In this document: piece after piece, positions 32,357 through 41,168 of the stretch
How the letters are laid out: every line of letters begins with the position of its first letter
Position numbering within the stretch: position 1 is the stretch's first letter
Source of the DNA: BMS3ABIN04 sp964553325
GTDB taxonomy: Bacteria; Bacteroidota; Ignavibacteria; Ignavibacteriales; Melioribacteraceae
Reading direction: 5' to 3'
Assembly (NCBI GenBank): GCA_964553325.1
Contig: CAZKKI010000070.1
Span: 1 to 64,000, forward strand
Length of the DNA stretch: 64,000 nt
Made by a program: the position numbers and the translations under genes
The notes under the pieces: model-generated
Databases searched by the model: none
Told to the model about the DNA's origin: nothing
The model's input: only the letters and a program-made list of their open reading frames with translations

Positions 32357-34447
32357 ATGAAAAAGAAATTGAAAAAGTTTTTCGCCACAAACCCCTCGCG
32401 GGCTTACAAAGCGAAAACAATAGCAAAAAAATTAAACTTTAACGAACCGCACGAATATGCGGAGCTTAAAGCATTTTTACACGACCTTGTTGATGAAGGT
32501 TACTTAACACGTATAGGCAAACGTTTCCGGTTAAAAGACGTTACTAAAAGATTAACCGGAACATTGCAAATTTCCGCGGACAACAACTTCGGATTTGTTA
32601 TTCCCGATAATCCGAAAATAAAAGATATTTTCATAGCGGAAAAAAATCTCGGTACGGCATTCGACGGCGATATTGTTGAAGTCCAACTTTTTGCCAAAAG
32701 AAAAGGAAAGAATCCCGAAGGCGAAATAATTAAAATAATAAAACGAGCAACTACGGAAATTACGGGAATACTTCGTAAAACGGACTCTTTCTATTTTGTT
32801 GAACCGGATAACAAAAAAATATATCGCGATATTTACATTCCACAATCAAGATTAAGGGGCGCGAAAATAGGTGATAAGGTTGTTGTTTCCAATATCAAAT
32901 GGAATTCGCAATTCTTAAATCCCGAAGGAGAAATTACGGAAGTAATCGGGAAAGCCGGTACATACGATACCGAAATGTTTTCTATCGCAAAAGAATTCGA
33001 TTTGCGATATAAATTTCCGCCGAAAGTTTCCGCCGATGCTGCAAAAATCCCCGTTAAAATTCCGCAATCGGAAATTAAAAAACGTTTGGATTTGCGACGA
33101 AAAAATGTTTTCACAATCGACCCCGAAACCGCAAAAGATTTTGACGATGCGGTATCCGTAGAATTTATGAAAAACGGTAATTTTCTCGTCGGCATTCATA
33201 TTGCCGATGTTAGTCATTACGTAAAACCCGGAACGTCAATATTCAAAGAAGCCCACAAACGTTCAACCAGCGTTTACCTTGTCGGCAAAGTAATTCCGAT
33301 GCTTCCCGAAAAGTTATCAAACCAAGTATGTTCATTGGTACCGAACGAAGACAGGCTAACATATTCCGTAATAGTGGAACTTACGCCGACTGCAAAAATT
33401 GTTAATTACAAAATCAAAAAGACAATAATCAAAAGTAAAAGACGTTTTACGTACGAAGAAGTGCAGCAAATTATCGATACGAAAAAAGGTGAATTCAAAA
33501 AAGAAATTTTAACCTTGAACACTTTGGCTCAAACCCTTCGCAAAAAGCGCGAAGCAAAAGGAAGTATTAATTTTGTAAAACCCGAAGTCGAGTTCGTGCT
33601 TGATAAAAAAGGAATTCCGCTGGACGTCCGCATAAAAAAAATTCAAGAAAGCAATAACCTGATTGAAGAATTTATGCTGTTGGCCAACCGCATAGTAGCC
33701 CGTCACGTGAATCTTCATAAACAAAAACACAATTACCCGTTCGTCTACCGCGTTCACGATTTACCGGACGAAGAAAAATTAGCGGAATTTGCCAGCTTTG
33801 TAAGATCACTCGGTTATTCTTTTGCACCAAATGCCGCCAACAGCTCGAAAGAAATGCAAAAACTTTTAAAACAAGTAAAAGGGACACCCGAAGAGGCCGT
33901 AATAAATGAAGTGGCTATTAGATCGATGGCAAAAGCCATTTACTCCACCGAAAACATTGGGCATTACGGTTTGGGATTCCGATATTACACACACTTTACT
34001 TCACCGATACGGAGATTCCCCGATTTGCTTGTTCATCTTCAAATTCACGAATACATTGAAAACAATAAAGGAAGAATTTTTAATTTCGCACAACTTGAAG
34101 AATATTGTGAACATGCTTCGGCCCAAGAACGCAGCGCCGTGAATGCGGAAAGACTTTCCGTTAAACTAAAACAGATGGAATTTTTGCGCAACAAAATCGG
34201 CGAAGAATTTGTTGCGGTAATTTCCGGTGTTACGAATTTCGGATTATTCGTCGAACTGGAAGACACTCTTGCCGAGGGTTTGGTTAGTATTCGAGATATG
34301 GATGACGATTTTTACGTTTTCGACGAGAAAAATTATACGCTTTACGGAAAACATAAAGGAAAAAAATTCCGCTTGGGCGATAAAGTAAAAGTGAGACTCA
34401 TCAGAATAGACGAAGACAAAAGGGAGATAGATTTTATACTTTCATAA
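32357..34447 (+). CDS. rnr: Ribonuclease R
   Basis: A 3'-to-5' exoribonuclease of 696 residues that degrades structured RNA. It has an N-terminal winged-helix region (about 1-60), cold-shock/OB domains (about 65-220), an RNB catalytic domain (about 245-570) with the metal-binding TIDPETAKDFDDAVSV and DVSHYV segments, FTSPIRRFPDLLVH, and a C-terminal S1 domain (GVTNFGLFVELEDTLAEGLV). The long Lys/Arg-rich tail of E. coli RNase R is missing. The ATG follows the TamB stop directly with no space. Confidence 0.95.
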   Translation: MKKKLKKFFATNPSRAYKAKTIAKKLNFNEPHEYAELKAFLHDLVDEGYLTRIGKRFRLKDVTKRLTGTLQISADNNFGFVIPDNPKIKDIFIAEKNLGTAFDGDIVEVQLFAKRKGKNPEGEIIKIIKRATTEITGILRKTDSFYFVEPDNKKIYRDIYIPQSRLRGAKIGDKVVVSNIKWNSQFLNPEGEITEVIGKAGTYDTEMFSIAKEFDLRYKFPPKVSADAAKIPVKIPQSEIKKRLDLRRKNVFTIDPETAKDFDDAVSVEFMKNGNFLVGIHIADVSHYVKPGTSIFKEAHKRSTSVYLVGKVIPMLPEKLSNQVCSLVPNEDRLTYSVIVELTPTAKIVNYKIKKTIIKSKRRFTYEEVQQIIDTKKGEFKKEILTLNTLAQTLRKKREAKGSINFVKPEVEFVLDKKGIPLDVRIKKIQESNNLIEEFMLLANRIVARHVNLHKQKHNYPFVYRVHDLPDEEKLAEFASFVRSLGYSFAPNAANSSKEMQKLLKQVKGTPEEAVINEVAIRSMAKAIYSTENIGHYGLGFRYYTHFTSPIRRFPDLLVHLQIHEYIENNKGRIFNFAQLEEYCEHASAQERSAVNAERLSVKLKQMEFLRNKIGEEFVAVISGVTNFGLFVELEDTLAEGLVSIRDMDDDFYVFDEKNYTLYGKHKGKKFRLGDKVKVRLIRIDEDKREIDFILS

Positions 34448-34495
34448 TTGTAGAAATATATTTATAATAAATGAAAAATTTCGGACGGTAAAACT

Positions 34496-37400
34496 ATGAG
34501 AACTCTGTTTTTTCTGTTTACGTACTTTATTATTAGTTCAATTTCCATAGCTCAACAATTCGGTCAAAATAAGGTTCAGTACAAAGAATTCGAATGGTAT
34601 TATATTCAAACAAAACATTTCGATCTTTACTTTACCGAACAAGGTAAAGACATTGCCGAATTTGCCGCTCATGTTGCCGAAAAAGCCCTTGTTGATATAG
34701 AAAGTGTTTTGAATTATCAAATTAACAACAGAATTATTCTAATAGTTTATAATTCCCACAACGATTTTCAAGAAACAAATACAACTTTCGGTTACCTTAG
34801 TCAAGGCGTCGGCGGTTTTACGGAACCATTTAAAAACAGAGTCGTTTTTCCGTTCGAAGGCTCTTACAGAAAATTCCGGCATGTTATCCATCATGAACTA
34901 GTGCATGCCGTTATGCGCGATTATTTATACGGCGGAACGCTTCAAAACATAATTTCAAAGGGAATAACGTTGGAGTTACCACAGTGGTACCACGAAGGTA
35001 TGGCCGAATATTTATCATCCGACTGGGAAACGAATTCCGATATGTTCATAGCCGATGCAATTATTAACGAATATTTGCCCGATATTAACGGATTATACGG
35101 CTATTATGCTTACCGCGGGGGTCAATCGCTTTTCCGCTACATAGCTCAAACTTACGGTAAGCAGAAAGTCGGTGAAATGCTTTCGCGAATTAAAGGAGTC
35201 GGCAATTTGGTCGACGGTATTAAATCCGCAATCGGATTGGATATGGAACAGCTGAACGAAAGATGGAAAAAATCACTTAAAAAACAATATTGGCCGGAAA
35301 TAGAATACCGAAGCGATCCGGACGAGTTTGCGAAAAGGTTGACCGATCACAAAAAATCTTTCGGCTTTTACAATACAAGTCCCGCCATTTCACCGCAAGG
35401 CGACAAAATAGCTTTTATTTCCGATAGAGATATTTTTTTGGATGTTTACATAATGAATTCATTCGACGGCAAAATAATTAAACGCGTTGTGGAAAGCGGG
35501 AAATCAGCCGATTTCGAAGAGCTAAATGTTTTGTTCCCCTCTCTAACTTGGGCACCCGATAATAAAAGAATTGCGCTTTCAGTAAAAAGTGAAGGTTACG
35601 ATGTAATTTCAGTAATTGATGTTGAAGAAGATAATACGGAATTTCTTCCTTTTAAATTAGACGGTATCGAATCGGTTAGTTGGGCTCCGGACGGAAAAAA
35701 AATAGCGTTCCTCGGCAGTAATTCAAAACAATCGGATATTTATTTGTACGATTTGGAAACTAAAAAATTAACTAATTTAACTGATGATATTTTTAGTGAC
35801 TACCAACCGAGTTGGACAGCCGACAGCAAGAAGATTATTTTTTCTTCCGACAGGAAAAATTATTCCAAAGAAAATTTTCCGCAAGACGGTTACTCTATGA
35901 CTAACCACGATTACCAACATTTGGATTTATATTTACTCGATGTTGAAACGGCCTCGGTAACGAGATTGACCGATTGGGAATATAGTGATGAAATGTCTGC
36001 TGTTTCATCGCCCGACAGCAAAGAGATATTATTCGTTTCCGATAAAAACGGTATAAATAATATTTACAGAAAACGCATTGTATTTGAAGAAGGCGACACG
36101 GTTTCGTCGTTATTGGCAATGAAAGCGGTTCCGCTAACGAATTCCATAAACGGATTAAATCAATTGTCCGTTTCATACGACGGGAAAAAATTAGTGTTTT
36201 CCACACTCTTCAAAGGCGGTTATAATATTTTTCTAATTAACAATCCTTTTGAAATGGAAGCCGTCGGCGATAGTTTGAAACCGACTAAATTCATGGCTTC
36301 GTTGTTGAAAAAAGAAAACGGAACCGTTGTTTCGGCAAATATCGATTCCACGGTGTTTACCGATTCGATGCTAGTGCTGAGCCAACTGGAAGAAGTAAAA
36401 AAAGTTGTTTCGGATTCTTCCGCCGAAAAGGTTTCCCCCCAAATTTTTACGGGTCAATATGTAAAAGAGACCGAGATTGTCGATACGAATTCTCAAAAAT
36501 ATTCAAGGTATGTTTTCGGTGGCGATAACATTGTAATCGATTCGTCGAAGCTGCGATTAAACAAGGAGAGACTGTTTAAAGAAAAATTGGATGAAAACGG
36601 AAACTATTTGGTTAACAAATACAAAATAAATTTCTCGCCCGATTTGATTTATGCTAACGCCGGATACAGCACGTTGTACGGTCTTCTCGGCACAACGGTA
36701 CTGTCTTTCAGCGACGTGATGGGAGATCATATTTTAACCGGCGTAACAAGTTTGCAAATCGATTTGAAAAACAGCGATTACGGTATTGCGTATTATTATC
36801 TGCCGAAAAAAATCGATTGGGGTATAGAAGCATACCATACCGCCAGATTTGTTTACTTGTCGAACGGGTTGTACTCTAATCTTTACCGCTTTCGTAATTT
36901 CGGCGGAATAATCTCCGCAAGAATTCCCATGAACAGATTTTACAGACTTGATGCAAGTTTAAGTTTGCAACGGGTTTCTTCGGAAAACCTCGATAACTTT
37001 CTGGTTCCTATCGATAAATCAACATACTTTATTCCCTCTTTGAGCTATGTACACGATAATACTCTTTGGGGTTATACTTCACCGATCGAAGGTGTAAGAT
37101 ACAACTTTACGGTTTTCGGTAACGCGGCATTCTTTAATAAAAACCAAAGTTTTTATTCGCTCATTTGGGATTACAGAAGATATTTCAGGTTTTGGTTCGA
37201 TAATTCATTCGCCTTCCGTTTTTCCGGTGGATATTCCGGCGGGGGAAATCCGCAAAGATTTTTTATCGGCGGAACCGATAGCTGGTTAAACAGGGAATTT
37301 GCCACTGGAGATATTCCGGTGAGAACCGCTTCCGATTTCGCTTTTCTTACACCGGCGCTCCCTTTGCGCGGTTACAGATATGCGGAAAAAATTGGCACCA

Positions 37401-37717
37401 AATATGCCTTATTAAATTTGGAACTCAGAATGCCACTTATTCGTTACTTGTTAACGGGTCCGGTACCTCTCTTGTTCAGAAATATTTTGGGAACTGCATT
37501 TATCGATGTCGGTTCGGCTTGGGATGAAACTAAAAAACTACAATTCGTAAGCAGAGATGAATTCGGGAAATGGGAAACAAAAGATTTGTTAATCGGTACA
37601 GGTTTTGGCGCTCGCGTTTTCTTTCTATTCCTTTGGCGACTCGATGTTGCTTGGACTTACGACTTAAAAAACTTTTCCGTGCCGAAATATTATATTTCCA
37701 TCGGATTGGATTTTTAA
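34496..37717 (+). CDS. Exported peptidase-MA / TolB-propeller / outer-membrane barrel fusion
   Basis: A 1073-residue protein with a signal peptide (LFFLFTYFIISSISIA then QQ). Residues about 30-270 are a gluzincin of the peptidase-MA type: zinc motif HHELVHAV (His133, Glu134, His137) and LPQWYHEGMAEYLS giving the third ligand (Glu167 or Glu171). Residues about 285-600 are TolB/PD40-like propeller blades (AISPQGDKIAFISDRD, SWAPDGKKIAFLGS, SWTADSKKIIFSSDR, SSPDSKEILFVSDKNG). Residues about 700-1073 look like an Omp85-related barrel (LRGYRY, GTAFIDVGSAWDE, ending in IGLDF). It probably sits in the outer membrane with the peptidase and propeller on one side. The substrate is unknown. Confidence 0.78.
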   Translation: MRTLFFLFTYFIISSISIAQQFGQNKVQYKEFEWYYIQTKHFDLYFTEQGKDIAEFAAHVAEKALVDIESVLNYQINNRIILIVYNSHNDFQETNTTFGYLSQGVGGFTEPFKNRVVFPFEGSYRKFRHVIHHELVHAVMRDYLYGGTLQNIISKGITLELPQWYHEGMAEYLSSDWETNSDMFIADAIINEYLPDINGLYGYYAYRGGQSLFRYIAQTYGKQKVGEMLSRIKGVGNLVDGIKSAIGLDMEQLNERWKKSLKKQYWPEIEYRSDPDEFAKRLTDHKKSFGFYNTSPAISPQGDKIAFISDRDIFLDVYIMNSFDGKIIKRVVESGKSADFEELNVLFPSLTWAPDNKRIALSVKSEGYDVISVIDVEEDNTEFLPFKLDGIESVSWAPDGKKIAFLGSNSKQSDIYLYDLETKKLTNLTDDIFSDYQPSWTADSKKIIFSSDRKNYSKENFPQDGYSMTNHDYQHLDLYLLDVETASVTRLTDWEYSDEMSAVSSPDSKEILFVSDKNGINNIYRKRIVFEEGDTVSSLLAMKAVPLTNSINGLNQLSVSYDGKKLVFSTLFKGGYNIFLINNPFEMEAVGDSLKPTKFMASLLKKENGTVVSANIDSTVFTDSMLVLSQLEEVKKVVSDSSAEKVSPQIFTGQYVKETEIVDTNSQKYSRYVFGGDNIVIDSSKLRLNKERLFKEKLDENGNYLVNKYKINFSPDLIYANAGYSTLYGLLGTTVLSFSDVMGDHILTGVTSLQIDLKNSDYGIAYYYLPKKIDWGIEAYHTARFVYLSNGLYSNLYRFRNFGGIISARIPMNRFYRLDASLSLQRVSSENLDNFLVPIDKSTYFIPSLSYVHDNTLWGYTSPIEGVRYNFTVFGNAAFFNKNQSFYSLIWDYRRYFRFWFDNSFAFRFSGGYSGGGNPQRFFIGGTDSWLNREFATGDIPVRTASDFAFLTPALPLRGYRYAEKIGTKYALLNLELRMPLIRYLLTGPVPLLFRNILGTAFIDVGSAWDETKKLQFVSRDEFGKWETKDLLIGTGFGARVFFLFLWRLDVAWTYDLKNFSVPKYYISIGLDF

Positions 37718-37745
37718 AGGAACCGGTTTAAGCCGATTCCTTTTT
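37716..37745. terminator. Bidirectional terminator holding both stop codons
   Basis: AAAGGAA-c-CGG and CCG-a-TTCCTTT form a stem with one mismatch and a six-base loop, with T-runs on both strands. The plus-strand stop (37715-37717) and the minus-strand stop (37730-37728) of the convergent genes both lie in it. Confidence 0.85.
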
Positions 37746-38015
37746 GGAGTTAGAAGTTTTTGCCGGTTCAGTTGTTTTACCGGCGCCGGAGTCTTTAGAT
37801 TTATTGTTCCCAGAGGAAACTGCGGAAGAATTGGAATTTTTATAATCCGTTAAATAAAACCCGCTGCCCTTAAATACTAAACCGGCTCCGTTGCTAATTA
37901 ATCTTTTAACCTTTCCGCCGCATTTGGGGCAAATTTCTATCGGTGCATCACTCATCTTTTGAAATTCTTCAAAAAGATGACCACATTCCAAACACTTGTA
38001 TTCATACGTAGGCAT
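37728..38015 (-). CDS. FmdB-family zinc-ribbon protein
   Basis: A 95-residue protein starting MPTYEYKCLECGHLFEEFQKMSDAPIEICPKCGGKVKRLISNG: the two CxxC pairs of the FmdB putative regulatory zinc ribbon. A KGSGFYLTDY segment follows, then a low-complexity Ser/Lys tail. I chose ATG 38015 because it has a perfect family start and GGGAGGAATGT upstream; the frame is open for 64 more codons, but that stretch is not protein-like. Family members are common and poorly characterised; a regulatory or chaperone role is usually suggested. Confidence 0.9.
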   Translation of the reverse strand: MPTYEYKCLECGHLFEEFQKMSDAPIEICPKCGGKVKRLISNGAGLVFKGSGFYLTDYKNSNSSAVSSGNNKSKDSGAGKTTEPAKTSNSKKESA

Positions 38016-38128
38016 ACATTCCTCCCGAAAATTTATGACCTCAAATTTAATTATTTGCCAATGAAAAAGAAATAGTGATATTATTATCGTTATTTTATTA
38101 TCTTTAATTAAAAAATGTTCCGGTTTAG

Positions 38129-38794
38129 ATGAAGAATAAAACTTTTTCCGGTTTCTTACTTTTACTAATTTTGCTAACCGGTTGTTTGAATTACGAACAA
38201 ATAACAACCGTAAGAACGGACGATTCCGGTAAAATGTTCATTCATTACTGGATGAAATTTTACTCGAATCAAGATTCAATTTTGGTTAACCAACTTGGTA
38301 TTTTCAACGAAGATTCCGTTAAATCGCAATTCTCGTCTTCATTTACTACAGTAAAAACCGTAAACGTATTCAGCGATTTTACCGACAGTACAATTCATGC
38401 ACAAATTGAATTCGAGTTCACAAAATTCGATTCGCTTAACCTGCTCAGACCGTTCAGGAATAACGAACTTTCCATCAAAAAAGGACCGGACAACACAAAA
38501 ATATTTTCACAATTCATTCCACCGTTTGCTACCGGTTTCGGATTCGAGCCCAAACAGTACAAATTGAAATATGTTTACTATCTGCCCGGCGAAATAATTA
38601 AGCATAACGCAAAGGAAATATCGAACAACAAATTAACATGGGAATTCAGTTTGGAAGACATCGGCACGGGAAAAACCATTTCGGCTACTTATATTCCATT
38701 TAAATTGAAAGAAACTCCCATGATTATATATATTTTGGCTTTTGTTGTGCTATTGATAGTAATTACTTTCTTATTTAAAAAGAGGAAGGATTAA
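38129..38794 (+). CDS. Lipoprotein with C-terminal membrane helix, unknown function
   Basis: A 221-residue protein with a lipobox (LILLTGC, Cys19) and, unusually, a second hydrophobic segment at the C-terminus (about 197-216, MIIYILAFVVLLIVITFLF) followed by KKRKD. It would be lipid-anchored at one end and span the membrane at the other, with the 175-residue middle in the periplasm. The middle has no motif I know. The layout resembles LppM-type proteins. It lies alone between the divergent FmdB gene and prs. Confidence 0.7.
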   Translation: MKNKTFSGFLLLLILLTGCLNYEQITTVRTDDSGKMFIHYWMKFYSNQDSILVNQLGIFNEDSVKSQFSSSFTTVKTVNVFSDFTDSTIHAQIEFEFTKFDSLNLLRPFRNNELSIKKGPDNTKIFSQFIPPFATGFGFEPKQYKLKYVYYLPGEIIKHNAKEISNNKLTWEFSLEDIGTGKTISATYIPFKLKETPMIIYILAFVVLLIVITFLFKKRKD

Positions 38795-38853
38795 ACTACA
38801 AAATTCATACTAGCGCAAACAAAAATCATATTTCCATAACTGATTTTGTTTAT

Positions 38854-38884
38854 TTGACTTAGCAAATTGATTTATTTATATTTG
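38854..38884 (+). promoter_or_regulatory. prs promoter (TTG-N20-TATATTTG)
   Basis: TTGACT starts at 38854 and TATATTTG is at 38877-38884, an exact Bacteroidota-type pair with a 20-base spacer. It lies about 48 bases before the prs start codon and is the only good promoter in the 134-base gap. Confidence 0.7.
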
Positions 38885-38931
38885 CAGACTATGAATTTCT
38901 GACATGCTTATAAATTTAAGTTAAGATTTTG

Positions 38932-39870
38932 ATGGAAGATACACCGCGTATTTTTTCCGGAAGTTCAAATCCGGAATTAACAAAAAAGATCGTCGATTAT
39001 CTCGGTTTACCGCTGGGAAACGTTGAATCGAAGCATTTTAGCGACGGTGAAATTTGGATAAAATTTAAAGAGAATATTCGCGGCGGGGATGTTTTTATTG
39101 TTCAGTCAACTCATCCGCCGGCGGATAATTTAATGGAATTACTCATCATGCTCGATGCGGCAAAACGTTCTTCCGCACGGCGTGTAACGGCGGTAATTCC
39201 ATATTTCGGTTATGCGCGGCAAGACAGAAAAGATCAACCGCGGGTTGCAATTACGGCAAAACTCGTTGCAAATTTGATTACGGTTGCCGGAGCCGACAGA
39301 GTGATAGCAATGGACTTACACGCGGCACAAATACAAGGATTCTTTGACATTCCGTCCGATCACTTGTATGCATCGCCCGTGTTTACTAGTTTGTGGAAAG
39401 AAAAAGCAGATAATCTTGTAGTTGTTTCTCCGGATGTTGGCGGTATTAAACTTGCGCGGTCGTATTCGAAAAGAATCGGCGCTAAATTGGTTGTAATTGA
39501 TAAACGCCGGCCCAAACCGAATGAAACCGAAGTAATGCACATTATCGGCGATGTTGAAGGAAAAGACGTTTTAATTGTAGATGATATTATCGATACGGGC
39601 GGAACTTTTGTTTCGGCAATTGAAGCACTTAAAAAAAGAGGCGCGCAAAAAATTTACGGCGCAGTAACACATGCTGTTTTATCGGGACAAGCAATCGAGA
39701 AAATAGAAAATTCCGCTATAGAAAAACTCTATGTTACCGATAGCATCCCGGTGAAAAGAAAAAGTGAAAAAATCGTAGTTCGAACGGCCTCCATACTATT
39801 AGCGGAGGCAATTTTAAGAACACATAACAACGAATCGATAAGTTCGTTGTTCGACGTTGATAAAAGTTAA
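38932..39870 (+). CDS. prs: Ribose-phosphate pyrophosphokinase
   Basis: PRPP synthase, 312 residues, transferring pyrophosphate from ATP to ribose-5-phosphate to supply nucleotide, histidine and tryptophan synthesis. Motifs are FSDGEIWIKFKENIRGGDVFIVQS, the flexible ATP-binding YGYARQDRK-like segment (PYFGYARQDRKDQPR) and the PRPP loop VLIVDDIIDTGGTFVSA. The ATG at 38932 is preferred; a TTG one codon earlier is also in frame. It starts a set with rplY and pth, an arrangement frequent in bacteria. Confidence 0.97.
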   Translation: MEDTPRIFSGSSNPELTKKIVDYLGLPLGNVESKHFSDGEIWIKFKENIRGGDVFIVQSTHPPADNLMELLIMLDAAKRSSARRVTAVIPYFGYARQDRKDQPRVAITAKLVANLITVAGADRVIAMDLHAAQIQGFFDIPSDHLYASPVFTSLWKEKADNLVVVSPDVGGIKLARSYSKRIGAKLVVIDKRRPKPNETEVMHIIGDVEGKDVLIVDDIIDTGGTFVSAIEALKKRGAQKIYGAVTHAVLSGQAIEKIENSAIEKLYVTDSIPVKRKSEKIVVRTASILLAEAILRTHNNESISSLFDVDKS

Positions 39871-39900
39871 ATTATAATATATTAATGGAGTGATATAAAA

Positions 39901-40551
39901 ATGGCAGAGATTAAGCTTAATGCAAAATCGCGAGAAATTTCCACTAAAGGAAAAATTAACGAACTAAGACGACAAGGTTTCGTACCGGGTGTATTTTATA
40001 TTAAAAACGAAGATCCGATTTACTTTTATGTGCCGGAATCGAGTTTAAGACCTTTGGTTTACACTACGGAAATGCATTTGGTCGATTTAATTATCGATGA
40101 CGATAAAAATTATAAATCGATTGTTAAAGACGTTCAATTCGATCCGATTACCGATAAAATGATACACGTCGATTTACAAGGGATAACAGTCGGACAAGTC
40201 ATTGAGGTTCAAGTCCCTATACTTCTTACCGGTCAAGCTATCGGTATTAAAGAAGGCGGCAGACTCCAGCAAGTAATTCATAAACTTGATGTAGAATGTT
40301 TACCGAAAGATATACCCGAGCAATTGGAAGTTGATATTACAAATTTAAAAATCGGGGATAATCTTTTGGTTAAAGATTTGTCTTATGAGAATATTAAAAT
40401 TTTGACTGAAGAAGATGCGGTAATCGTAACGATACTTGCACCTAAGGGAACCGAAGAGGAAGAAGCCGAAGCTGAAGAACTTGGCACCGAAGCTCCGGCC
40501 GAACCGGAAGTTATTTCCAAAGGTAAATCTGATGAAGAAGACCAAGGTTAA
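39901..40551 (+). CDS. rplY: 50S ribosomal protein L25 (general stress protein CTC form)
   Basis: The long CTC form of L25, 216 residues: an N-terminal 5S-rRNA-binding L25 domain (about 1-90, LNAKSREISTKGKINELRRQGFVPGVFY) and the C-terminal TL5 beta-domain (about 95-185), then an acidic tail (EEEEAEAEELG). It follows prs by 30 bases with a GGAGTGA ribosome site and precedes pth by eight bases. Confidence 0.96.
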   Translation: MAEIKLNAKSREISTKGKINELRRQGFVPGVFYIKNEDPIYFYVPESSLRPLVYTTEMHLVDLIIDDDKNYKSIVKDVQFDPITDKMIHVDLQGITVGQVIEVQVPILLTGQAIGIKEGGRLQQVIHKLDVECLPKDIPEQLEVDITNLKIGDNLLVKDLSYENIKILTEEDAVIVTILAPKGTEEEEAEAEELGTEAPAEPEVISKGKSDEEDQG

Positions 40552-40559
40552 TACCAAAA

Positions 40560-41132
40560 TTGAAAGTGATTTTCGGAATAGGTAACCCGGGCGAACGATA
40601 TAAATTAACAAGACACAATATTGGTTTTATCATTATCGATTACTTTGCAGAAATACATAACCTTGAATTCAAACCTTCAAAATTCGACTTTTACTATGCG
40701 GAAGGACAACTGGAATCCTTCCGCTACATATTGGTTAAACCCACTACTTATGTTAACAACAGCGGAATTGCCGCTAAAGAAATTTTTAATAATTACGATG
40801 TAAATCTGACGGATTTTTTAGTCGTTACCGACGACGTGAATCTGGATGAAGGAAAAATACGTATTAGAAATTCCGGTGGAGACGGTGGTCATAACGGTAT
40901 AGCTTCAATAATTTATCATTTGGAAAGTGATCGTTTTCCGCGTTTAAGATTCGGAATAGGCAAAAACTTTCAAAACGGTGATTTGGCTGAATACGTTTTA
41001 AGTAAAATAGACGAAAAAACTTTTGAATCGATAAAACCCAATATCGTTTTTGCCGCCCAACTGTTGGAACAATTCATATATGGCGGAACTAAAGGTATGC
41101 TCGATTTTTACAGCAAAAGTTTAAGCAATTAA
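40560..41132 (+). CDS. pth: Peptidyl-tRNA hydrolase
   Basis: A 190-residue enzyme that frees tRNA from peptidyl-tRNA dropped by ribosomes. It opens with IFGIGNPGERYKLTRHNIGF, where the catalytic His is in RHNIGF, and contains VKPTTYVNNSG, DDVNLDEGKIRIRNSGGDGGHNGIASI and FPRLRFGIG. The start is a TTG at 40560. Close packing behind rplY suggests one transcript with prs. Confidence 0.96.
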   Translation: MKVIFGIGNPGERYKLTRHNIGFIIIDYFAEIHNLEFKPSKFDFYYAEGQLESFRYILVKPTTYVNNSGIAAKEIFNNYDVNLTDFLVVTDDVNLDEGKIRIRNSGGDGGHNGIASIIYHLESDRFPRLRFGIGKNFQNGDLAEYVLSKIDEKTFESIKPNIVFAAQLLEQFIYGGTKGMLDFYSKSLSN

Positions 41133-41168
41133 AATATACTTAATTAGATAATAAAATAAGGACATAAT

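Noticed and set aside
38016..38207. N-terminal extension of the FmdB-like ORF
   Set aside because: The 64 upstream codons match no family start, and the ATG at 38015 has a strong GGGAGG site and the exact family opening MPTYEYKC.
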